Positions 49,183 through 59,360 of a DNA stretch of 64,000 bases are shown here, piece by piece. Made by a program: the position numbers and the translations under genes. The stretch comes from Lycorma delicatula (taxonomy: Eukaryota; Arthropoda; Insecta; Hemiptera; Fulgoridae): contig NC_134460.1 in NCBI RefSeq assembly GCF_047948215.1, positions 124,261,324-124,325,323 on the forward strand, given 5' to 3'. The first letter of the stretch is position 1. Every line of letters begins with the position of its first letter. The notes beneath the pieces are model-generated. The model searched no databases. It saw only the letters and a list, made by a program, of their open reading frames with translations, and was not told where the DNA came from.

Positions 49183-50423
49183 TGAGGTGTAATCAAAAAT
49201 TATCCAACCTTGGTTCTTAAAAATGAAAATACTTAACTTATCTCTAGTTCAATGACTTGTCTACTTGAATGTAGTAGGCCTCTTCTAAATGTAACACATT
49301 TATCCTAGCGATGTTTTCCATTGTTGGAAGCATTTTGCAGTCATTTTTAGTGAGGACCATAAGTCCCTTTATCACATTTTTGATCTTACTCTAGTTAATC
49401 TCTTTCCTTTAAGCAGAATTTTAAGCTTAGTAAAGGGCCCACAAATTGCAGGGAACCATGTTTGGAATAAAGAGCCTTCTGACGTTCAATCCCAAGTTTT
49501 GCCAAGAATCTCTGGATAAGCTGTGATGCTGTGATAAGCATTGTCGGGAATTTTCCAAATGCAATTTTTTCTAAGCTGTAATCTCTCGTGTCAAAGTCTT
49601 AACAGACAAGGAATAGTTATGAAATAATCTTTATTGATAGTTTGCCCTTGAAGAGCCTCAAGATGACTCATGATAAACAATCACATGATAATTAAAAAAG
49701 ACTAACAGCATTACCTTCACATAGCTTCACCATTGTCTGGCTTTCTTCTGCTACTGGAAAACAGGTAGTTTTCCATTGGTATGAATGTGCCTTTGTTTCA
49801 GGGTCATAGCCATAGACTTATTTCATCTTGTTTTTTTTTTTTAAAGCACAATCAAAACATGTCTTACACAACTTGCAGTTTTGGAATAAATTTTGCTGCT
49901 AAAACTCACACTCCAGGATCTTCTGTTAAAATCGATTACATTGAGCCAAATGAAATTCCTACTTCTCACACTCTTATTGTTATTCAATGATCATTCATTA
50001 CCATCTGTCAAAATTTCTCTACTTTTTTACACAATTTTTGCTAGTGGAAAAGAGTTCTGCAAGAGTTCATCACTTTCAACAGATGTTCAGCCATATTGGA
50101 AATTCTATACCACTCTTTAATTTGTTTAACACCCACAGCTATCACCAAAATCTGAGTGAATCTTCCTTATTGTTTTGTAATTGCACGTCACAAAATTTAA
50201 TGGATTCTCTCAAAAACCCATAAGTAATTTTGAACAACAAAAACTCGACAAGCACTACTCACACATTTTACTTTCACAGCTGTTAAACAGCTGTAATGGT
50301 GAAACTGTGTATTATACGCATCCAATATAAGTCAAGGTCATATTCCATGACTATCCCCCTCCTGTGCAAAAATTGATTATTGCAATAAAAAAAAATGTTT
50401 GAATGCTTTTTTATCACACCTTG
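49183..50423 (-). mobile_element. mariner transposon, near full length, dead
   Basis: The element is 1,241 bp, close to the ~1.3 kb of mariners, and is flanked by TA at 49181-49182 and 50424-50425. Its ends are inverted repeats of about 27 bases with mismatches: TGAGGTGTAATCAAAAA at the left, and CAAGGTGTGATAAAAAA reading in from the right. The minus strand carries a decayed transposase: an IKFCxxLQ start (~50200), EWYRISNMAEHLLK (~50105), PETKAHSYQWKTTCFPVAEE (~49800-49740), LLVFFNYHVIVYHE (~49705-49665), and FPKLKILLKGKRL near 49425 with CFQQWKTS (~49325). Multiple stops and frameshifts rule out activity. Confidence 0.87.
49320..50210 (-). pseudogene. mariner transposase remnant inside the element
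   Basis: The fragments listed for the element cover the N-terminal helix-turn-helix, the YDPETK..QWK region near the second Asp, the VVHxE block and the C-terminal FPKLKxxLKG..CFQQWKxxxxxC signature. They are spread over three frames. The order and spacing match a complete ~345-residue transposase, so the gene was once full length and decayed by point changes and small indels rather than by truncation. Plus-strand frames of 69-78 codons at 49781-50223 are antisense shadows. The copy at 39.2 kb belongs to the same broad group (PETK..SP.PKKA type), though the two are diverged. Confidence 0.8.
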
Positions 50424-53152
50424 TACTTTAAACTGAAGAATGAGTTCAAAAAAATAAAAATAAATAAATGTTGAAAGTCAGACAAGATGTGATTCCACTC
50501 TCCTTATATTCCACTGCTTCCTAATAATTATGCAGATATACCTTCATATAAGCCTAAAAATTATTTGTAAGGCTTTCAGCAGCAATTAAGTAAACACGTA
50601 GCTGATTCACTTTTCTTCCATTGCTGAATGATTCATCAATAACTTTGGACAATATTATGAATCCACACATCTCAACAAACCAAACGTTATGATCCTATTT
50701 TCAAGCACAAAGCAGGAATACAGTTTATAAAATCTTGATTTCATCTCAGCAATTCTAAGACATCATTATAATCAAATATAACTTAAGACATTTGACAATT
50801 TTAATTAAATGTTTAGCATCACAAGATGTCTGGGTGAATCAGATTCAGCAGACATTTTTAGTTTTATTGATGTAGTTTTAAAAACCACCACCTCACCAGA
50901 AATAAATGAACTGAGGCAGACTCAAATAAGTAATTTAATATCAAGCATTCGATTAAAAAACTTTACCACCTCAAACAAGTACATTAATAAAATATACAAA
51001 ACAACTATGTTAAATAAACTTAACTTTTTATTAACCCAAGAATTAGCACAAACCAATTTTTCAATCTGTGTTGATGCACCTCAACACACTACAGAACACC
51101 TTCTTTCTTTATATTACAATAGGAACTATATTCATTTTTTTAATGAAAAAATAAAATATTAATTTTCTTTTTGAACATATATATATACATTCCAAACAAA
51201 TGTTTCTATTTTTAACAAACATTTATTTGTTAATGAAATCTAATCAGCACATTTTAATACAGCTGACTGTTGCCTACCATGTACATACTTAATAAATTCT
51301 GAATGCATTAAGTTTTATTTATTTTTAAATTCTCTTTTATTACAATATTCAATTTTGCTATTTATTTTAATTTTTTATTATCAGGAATTATTTATAAAAG
51401 AAAAACTAGAAAGATTGATCAATTTCTTTGTTTAAAAAAAATACATAATTTTGTATAAAATACATAAAAATTGAGTTTTTTAATGAAAGACATATTTTTC
51501 ATGTAAAATTAGCATTAAGTTTTAACGTAACATTATCTTTTAACAATATAACTTGGTAACACTTACACATTAATGGCACAGTTTAAATTGAAATAATTTC
51601 AAATTTTTTAATGCCAAATAATTCATAATTTTTTGTTTGTTTTCTTTAATATATATAAATAATTTTCTCTGAAGGAATTTCAAAAATACATAAAAGCTTT
51701 TATGAACTTTTTATTGTTAGAAAGATATTGTTCCAACAAAATGTTATTTTCTATATTGTTATGTACATAATATTTTCAAACGCATGAATTACTTATATAT
51801 AAAAGTTTTTTAATGCAAAGTACAATACCTTAATAAAGCCTCCCATTTAATTATATTTTAGGTATAGGTCTTAAGCAATGATATTTTTAACTGCTAGTCC
51901 TATAAAATAAGCCAGTAACAGAATACTAATGGGAAATATTAAAATACAGTTCCTTTTTTAAATTGTTTGAAATTGCATAATTTAATTTATTAATTTAAAC
52001 ATATAACACAAGCTCAAAAAATATTTTAAAGGAAAGTCCCTTTTAAAAGTAAAAAAAAAAATTATGAATATAGGAAATATTTATGAACACTTAACCATTA
52101 AATATACTATTTATTTTCCACATAAATACATCATATTTTTTGATACAATATTTTGCTTATAATTTACTCTCTGTATATAATACATTTGGTCAAACCTAAA
52201 TAATGTAAAGGAAAATTATACAAAATATTAGTGTAAAAAAATGATATAGAAATATTAATCAGAATTGAAGGTAACTATAAATAAATAATTTACATGTTCT
52301 TTATATAAACAACCTACAATCAGCTAACAGTTATAGTAGGTATTTCAATTAAATTACAACATATGAGAATTAATTTAACAAAAATGAATCAGTAATGTAA
52401 CTCAAGCAATCTTACTGAAATAACCTACAACATACAGAGCCCAACTAACATTACAAATCACTTGCTATGTACACAACCTATGTTGTATCCTCAATACAGC
52501 TTACCATAAGTGGTTGTAGATATTAAAAACACATCTTGTCATTTGACAAACCGATGAGAACTTACAACTCAGTCAGATCAAAGGAAAGAAGAACATTACT
52601 AAGTTTTTATCACATGAATAACTTAACTACAAGTTTCATTTTAAAGGATTAAATTTTGACAATGATAAAGAACTACACATATGCTTGAAAAACATAAATT
52701 TTATTTGCATACATTAAAAAATGTTAGTTTTCTCCAGTTTCAAAAAATTATAATTCAAATTCGGTGTTCCCTGGTAGTAACAAGGTTTCCCACAAACAAT
52801 ATAGTCTTTCTGGGTTTTTGCTCACAGCTTGATTATTTGCAAACTTGTTTAAAATTGGTTTATGAAAATGGGAATAACAAACAATCATTTCACAAACAAA
52901 ACTCATTTAATACAATGCCAATGATTAAGTAATATAGTAAGGACTAATTAAGTAATACTTTCCACGAGCAAGACTTGATCTCACTCAAACCTTTAGCCTA
53001 AAAGTAATTTTTTTAGCAACTCATACAAAAATAATCAATGCCAAGATCTTATTTCCTTTAAAAATTTTCATACTAATCAGTGTGTACAGAGTTTTAAGGA
53101 AAACCAACCGTGGTCTCAATAGTAAGGACTAACAAATCAAAATTCTCTTGGA
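50424..53152. other. AT-rich stretch with a 117-residue frame of unknown meaning
   Basis: No known element was recognised. A plus-strand frame at 50809-51162 (117 codons, starting MFSITRCLGESDSADIFSFI) starts some 390 bases beyond the mariner. It has mixed composition but no domain I recognise and no clear exon boundaries. The remainder is low-complexity A/T-rich DNA. Confidence 0.3.
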
Positions 53153-53238
53153 CTTTTGCAATTTGATTACAAGTTGCAAAAGCCAACTTCCTGTTGCAAT
53201 TTTAACTTACCTGTTAAAATTAACTGATTTTAACAGGT
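53153..53238. repeat. Two adjacent perfect hairpins
   Basis: CTTTTGCAA (53153-53161) pairs with TTGCAAAAG (53174-53182). ACCTGTTAAAAT (53209-53220) pairs with ATTTTAACAGGT (53227-53238) around a 6-base loop. The second includes TTAACAGG, the same eight bases as the left boundary of the piggyBac element ~600 bases on. There is no coding sequence. Confidence 0.6.
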
Positions 53239-53833
53239 ATCCATTTACATAAATTTCATTTACTGTATTTCACAAATTTAAAATTATTGTACGGACTACT
53301 ACTTTGTGATCGTAATTATTTTAAATATATATTAATGTGTGTTCAAACCCAAAATCACATATTTAAGTGGTAATATTCATAGACTAAAATAAATATATAG
53401 AAAGTATTTTTAAACGATTTATGATTTAAAATCAAATTTTTATTAGTTACTTCTAAGGGGTAATGTACAATAATCAATTCTAAGATTCTGTGATTTATAC
53501 ATTATTATTGATTGCACATTTTCTTTCCTGATGAAATTTTTCAATATTTAAACTTTCTTTTGAGTAATTAACTTCTTTAATTTTTATAAACTCAAAGAAA
53601 CCAGTTTTTTTGAATAAAATAAAATTATTTTTACCTTTGTTGCCTATCATGATAATTTTACAACTAACAAGAACGAAGAGTTTAAAAGAGTATAAAGAAG
53701 TTAAAAAAATTGTCCAAAAAATGTATCTGGAATATCATTTTTAGGGTATAATAAAGCTGCACTAAAAATGCAGCAGCAATATCACTAAACTTTTTTTATT
53801 GTAGCTCACTTAGTAATTTGGCCAACACTTATT

Positions 53834-53837
53834 TTAA
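53834..53837. repeat. TTAA target site, left
   Basis: TTAA immediately precedes the CAGGTTGACTG terminus. piggyBac elements insert at and duplicate TTAA. Confidence 0.8.
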
Positions 53838-56529
53838 CAGGTTGACTGCTGACCACTTTGATTGGAGTGCTTTGTCTTCATTAGTTAACATCATCCACTT
53901 CAGCCAGTCTAGCTGTTACTTGTAGCTTATTACGCATCAGTTCAGTCTAATCATCTGACGAAGGAATATTATGCTAATGTGAAATCATTGATAAACAACA
54001 GTTTTAAAACGTGTTGGTTTCTCGTATTTCTTTTTGGAGTTATGGCAATGGGCTTTTAAAAATGGACAATGAAGTAGACCTTCTGGCCTTGGTGAAGACT
54101 TTCTAGAAAGAAACACGATAAGTTTTATAAAAATGAAAGGTTAACTAACCTTGAATTACTATAGTGTCTAGAGGGATGTGATGGCAGCAATGATGGCTAT
54201 CAACCCGATTCCATATTCGACGGATCTAGTTCAAGCACTGGGGTTGAAGACGAAACTTTCCTTGAATCAAATGCATCATCTCTTGTTCCAACCGACAAAT
54301 CGACTACAAATCAAGCTCAGCATGGTAATACACAAGTAAAATAGTGTAATACAGGTATGTTAAAACAATTTACATTTAAGAATCAGCAGAAACTACTGGT
54401 GCCAATTTCAGAAGGCAAACTGGTTGATTTTCAAATTATAATTGATGATAATTTCTTGCACATACAGATGAATGAATATACTATAGAGACATTATTACAA
54501 CCAGAAACAAAAGAAAAATCTCATACTACTCGATGGAACAATCTTACTGTACAAGACTTGAAAATTTGTATAGTTTTATCCTACATACCATTACAATTTC
54601 TTGGAGTCAACTCAATAATTATTGGAAGACTGACTTCTCTTCCTGACATCTGTACTTAAATAATAATGTCCTAAACAGATTTTCCTTATTTTATGTTACT
54701 TGCATACATTTATATTGCATCTTTTATAGAATCTTTTTGCAGAATCAATTCCCATAGCTCATATTTACATAAGATAAGAATTGCAATAGACATTTACAAT
54801 AATAAAATTAAAGATACTTATAAACCCAAGCCGAGAGTTGTTATTGCTATGGTGCTCTGGTTAGGCTGCCTACAATTCCAAGCAGTTCATTAAAAACAAA
54901 TGCCATAAATATGATATAAAATTGTACTTGTAACAGAACCAAATGGACTGATACTCAAATTTCATGTTTATGAAGGTTCCTCAGATGGCAAAGTATCATT
55001 TTATATTTGATTCAAGCTTCTAGAAAGACACATACTAACTATACTAGAATGCTGTGAGTAGACACAGAGCATAACCCAAGAGAAGTTATAACTGCAAAAC
55101 TAAAAAAGGAGAAAATAAATGCACATTTTGTAATGGAACTTATGCACTAGGAATGGTGTGACCAACATAATGTTATCAACACAAAGTTCAGAAATGAAAT
55201 GTAAGTTTTTAGAAACAAAGAGATGTGAAAACTAAAAGCCCACATCTATAATAGGTTGCAATAAATTCATATCTGAAATGGATCGGCAAGATTACATGAC
55301 GTAATGTTACCCTTGTAGCTGAAAAAGTTTACTTTGGAACAAAAATGATTTTTATATGTGCTGCAGATGAACTTGATAAATTTTCATTTCTTAAATAAGA
55401 AATATGTAAAATGCACAGATGTTTGTAGAACTCCTGATTACAGATAATAAAGAGCTTATCGCCATTACACACTTTACCAGCAGTTCATTACATTATTAGA
55501 GCTGCTTTCCATAGCAAAGCATCAGCAAAATTGGAAAGATCAACAAAAAAAAAAAAAAAAAGGCTTAAGAGATTCAATAAGAATCAATTACAGTAACGTT
55601 AAAAAAATACCAAAAAAGGGTATATGGGGAATAATGCAAATTATGCAGATAAAATAAAATCATCAAGAACCAGACAATCTATGAATGCAAATCCTGCCTG
55701 GCCTGGAAAACCCCGATTTGGGTTAAATTTATTTTACAGATCATCGTACAAATGTAAATTGATTGAGAAAAATAATTTCTCGTATTTTCTATTTTAAATC
55801 ATTTATTTAATGTTTCAAACGGTATATATTTTAATGTTTCATATTTATGAATTTTTTATAATTTATTTAATTATAAAAACATAATTTAATGGCATCTTTT
55901 GTTTATTTTTTTGTATATTTATAAAAATAAAATTATACAAATTAGATAATTCTATAATAAAAATTATATAGTTTATAAAAATATAATTTTAATTTATTTA
56001 ATTAAATAAATAAAATTTATAAAAATAAAATTAATTATACAAGGTGTTCCGCCTGATTTATCTTATACTTTAATATTACACTTTCTATTTTTAATTTTAC
56101 TGATAATTCTGGTTTATTTTTGTGTTTTGAAGCTTATCTTAAATCATGTAAATTCAATATGTAAAAGTTTTTTCTGATTATTTTTATGTAGTACCTGAAG
56201 TTTCCACACGAAGTATCGACACTTCGAAGTTTCCACACTCTCATAAAAATATATGTTAATTTTTTAAATAAAGTCTTTCTAAGAAAATTTAATTATTATT
56301 CTCAAGTAACACAATAATCTCTCCTACCAGAGTGTTCAGCATTTAGCAAAAGATATGTGTGACGCCGACCACTTTGATCGGAATTCTAAGTATTTAAAGC
56401 AAAAAAATGAATTCCAACTTTTGCTGCACAACTACAATATAATCTGACCACTATACATTTAAAGAAAGATGAAAAATCAAATCTTTGCATCAGGGTTGAT
56501 ACCCTCAAAGGTTTTTGACAGTCAACCTG
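53838..56529 (+). mobile_element. piggyBac-family transposon, both ends present (copy 3)
   Basis: The 2,692-bp element is bounded by TTAA on both sides (53834-53837 and 56530-56533) and by perfect 11-base inverted ends: CAGGTTGACTG at 53838-53848 and its complement at 56519-56529. An 18-base motif GACCACTTTGATTGGAGT (53851 on) recurs as GACCACTTTGATCGGAAT near 56370, in direct orientation inside the right end. The size and TTAA sites are typical of piggyBac elements; the terminal bases CAGG differ from the CCC common in several families. The transposase between the ends is broken (see next entry), so this copy is dead by itself; related copies sharing these ends could have been mobilised in trans. 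Confidence 0.88.
54170..55760 (+). pseudogene. piggyBac-family transposase inside copy 3, degenerate
   Basis: The order of blocks is complete. The acidic/Ser-rich N-terminus is GYQPDSIFDGSSSSTGVEDE (~54196-54255). The piece 54357-54659 has VDFQIIIDDNFLHI and TTRWNNLTVQDLK, the RWxxxTxxEMKxFLGL entry. The piece 54693-54893 has HKIRIAIDIYNNKIKDTYKP, then MVLWLGCLQFQAVH, the region that in intact relatives reads LSxDESMxLWxGRLxFxQY. Here the Asp-Glu of that motif is lost, removing a catalytic acid. TEPNGLILKFHVYEG (~54935-54980) follows. Near 55230-55310 KPTSIIGCNKFISEMDRQDY matches the KPxxIxDYNKxMGGVDxxDQ block. A C-terminal CKLC...YECKSC segment (~55637-55700) corresponds to the Cys-rich domain. 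Stops occur throughout. Confidence 0.85.
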
Positions 56530-56533
56530 TTAA
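56519..56533. repeat. Right terminal inverted repeat and TTAA of piggyBac copy 3
   Basis: CAGTCAACCTG followed by TTAA is the exact complement of the left end. A GGGTTGATACCC palindrome lies just inside, at about 56493-56504. Confidence 0.85.
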
Positions 56534-57878
56534 AAAAGGTGATAAATTATTTTAAATATGTGAAAATGTAATAAAAGTGGTTTACAACACTCAAGATATT
56601 TTCTTCTTTTTACATAATTTCAACGTCTCCACAAACAAAGAAAAGGTATTTAATTTTAAGTAATACAGTCCAAACATACACACTATGACACAAACCGAGT
56701 TTCCACATAGAAATTCAGAATTTAAACTCAACAGAAAGCATTTAAAACATAAATTTTTCACAATACAATTTAGAATGCAAATACTTAAACAATTGATACA
56801 CTGGAGTTAGTGGAAAACTTGTGAATGATAATTCTGAAGAAACAATTTCAATAGGTTTTGACCAATTTTTAATGTGTTAAATGCTAAATAATCAAAATAT
56901 TTTTAAAAACTATAAAATGACCAATATAGAATCTGAGGAATAGTGGTTTTTAAAATTTAATAAATTTAGAATTACTGTAAGCTATTACAACATTTTTTTG
57001 ACTGTTTTTATGCAAACTGGGGTTTTGAAAAGTACACTCAAAACACCAATTGAACATGAAATTTTATCAAAGAAAAAGTGATTAACACAGATACAAAAGA
57101 AGAAGGACCAAACAATAAATCAAAGTAACATGATTTTTTAATCCACAAATCATTGTGGTTAACAGTTAAGGCAATAGATATTAAATCATAATTGTCAGTA
57201 AAAAAATTAATCTGGCATTCAACAATTATTACCACAAATACTTTTATAAATAAATATTAAGGAAAACATTTGTTACTGATATTTAACATATTACAACATC
57301 TTCATGCCCGATATGTAAACAAAATAACACCATCCAATTATATAACATAAGAGGCATTCTGCATAAGGCCCAAAATTTTATCTAACATTTGCAATGTTTT
57401 AAGCAACTGTACATATTTAAAAATTGTACTGGTACATCACAGAAAAATAAATTCCCTTAAAGGGTTACCCTGGTACATTCTTCACAAACTTACATGATTT
57501 ATAGAAAATTGATAAAGTTTTAATCTAATTAGATTAAATCCTAAATTCAATGAATTGGGCACTGATAAGACGTTAATAGAAAATAGCTTGACAAATATTG
57601 GGGGAAAGAATATACAAATACAACAGTTACACTTTATCAAGAGCAGATTTTACGGTTAAGCAACATTAGTAAATTCCTTCTCTGACAAAAACAAAAGTTG
57701 AAAAACTGCTGTATTAAAAAAAATATCCTTTTCAGATATGTCTTTCAATCTTTTTTTGTATTATATTATCTATAAGAGAATACATCTGTTACATTTTTAT
57801 ACATTATATATATATATATATGTAGAATTCAGATGCTGATTAACTTTATTACTTTGTGTATTTATGTATATATAGATA
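56534..57878. other. AT-rich DNA, in part probable PP2A-A 3' untranslated region
   Basis: No exon or element was recognised. Sequence below 57879 is downstream of the PP2A-A stop codon on the minus strand and should contain its 3' UTR. The first minus-strand AATAAA lies at 57845-57850, ~30 bases past the stop. The true cleavage site cannot be decided from sequence alone. Confidence 0.4.
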
Positions 57879-58017
57879 TTAATTTATTTTGTTTTTTTGT
57901 ACAGAAGGTGAAATACCTGCAATGCCAGCAATAGCTTCTGAAGCGAAATATTTTACATCAACATCTGGGTCACCGTTTAATTTATCCAATACAGGTTTAA
58001 CTTGAGACTGTACGACA
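57879..58017 (-). CDS. Pp2A-29B: PP2A scaffold subunit A (PR65), last coding exon
   Basis: The exon begins after the acceptor TTTTTCAG (58018-58025 on the minus strand). It completes a split codon (AA|T, Asn) and then reads [34 protein letters not shown] and an 11-residue tail to the TAA at 57879-57881. DVDVKYF is the signature of the last (15th) HEAT repeat of the PP2A A subunit. In human PPP2R1A the corresponding stretch ends six residues after the conserved VKYFAQEAL; here the chain runs about ten residues further ([11 protein letters not shown]). The A subunit is a horseshoe of HEAT repeats whose C-terminal repeats bind the catalytic C subunit, so this exon lies in that contact region. 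A GGTATT within GIAGI could serve as an alternative donor to a further 3' exon, so the exact C-terminus is less certain than the body of the exon. Confidence 0.93.
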
Positions 58018-59308
58018 CTGAAAAATTAAAAAAACAACAGTATTAGGCATTAATGGAATTAATATTAGTAAGCCTACAAGTAATTAAAAAAAATAAATTA
58101 TCTAAAAAAAAAGAAACACATGATTCAATAATTACACAGTAGATTTGAATTAAACGCATATGCTGATAAATATTTATTAACCTCTATGTTAAATTAACTC
58201 CCTTGGTCATATAGATAATAGGCAGCCAGATATAAGACACAGATGTCTGCCTAAAGTATAAGTGTAGAGTGATGACGTGTTGCCTTCTTCATAGAGCTTA
58301 ACACATTCACTGCTTGCTTTTTGCATGAATAAAAAAACATATCCATGTGTGGTTAATACACAGATATATATTAACCATCCGTGCTGAAATATTTTTTTGT
58401 AACTAACAAGTATACTAGCTATCGGCATTTATATGTCTTGGAATGCAAGACATTTGAAAAACCTGAAAAACACAATTAGCTAGCGTGTGGTATGCACCGG
58501 AGATGAAAAAGATAGATTACTACCATTCATGCTGAACAATCACTCGCGCATGGTTGAAAGTATTCGTAAATGTCTTAAGTTGTTCATACTGGCAATTTAT
58601 GATAACTAATTTTGTTAGATAAAAATGGTTTATTTCTTTTTATTAAAAAAGAAAGAACTAAGTTTGTAGATTTTACTTAAATCTATGTTAAATTTATTTG
58701 CAATAAATCCTTAATTTATTCCGTATATCAATAATTTATTCAGAAATGTTTATTTTACTTTTGCATCAGTCTGAATAATTTACAGTTTATTCTCATCCGA
58801 TTTTATCTGAAATGTTTACGACCTGAAAATTAAATTTTACGTAAATTCCTCTGAAATTTTAGAAGATCTGACAAGTAAAGTAATTATATGAAATAATACA
58901 TTTATATATTATAACATTTTTATTTAAAAGAATAATAATAAAATTAAAAATATTTACATAACATATGGAAAAGTAATATTTAAATAATAAAAAAAAATAA
59001 ATTTAAAATGAAAATAACAGTATCAATGCATAATTATAAAATTAAAGATAATATAAAATGTATGGTAAACAATGAATTACATATACAACACCTCTATAAA
59101 CACTAAAATCTAATTGTACAAAGTACAATTAGTGGTGCACTGGTGTTACTAGTGCTTTCTAATCTCATTCTAGTGAAAATAATGAAAGAAGGTCATATAA
59201 ACATGGAAAATCACAGTTAGCAAGTTAGAGCTAGCGAAAGATTTCACCTCGATTCCTGAGCAAAGAGCGAAATAAAACCATACTGAAATTCTAGGAGCCA
59301 AAATTAAA

Positions 59309-59360
59309 GTGTGTGCGTGCACGTGTGTGTGTATGTATGTGTGTTTGTGTGTGTGAGTGA
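59309..59360. repeat. (GT)n-rich microsatellite
   Basis: Interrupted GT run (with GTAT and GCGT variants) inside the PP2A-A intron. Confidence 0.9.

Noticed and set aside
49781..50223. Three overlapping plus-strand frames of 69-78 codons
   Set aside because: All are antisense to the mariner transposase remnant.
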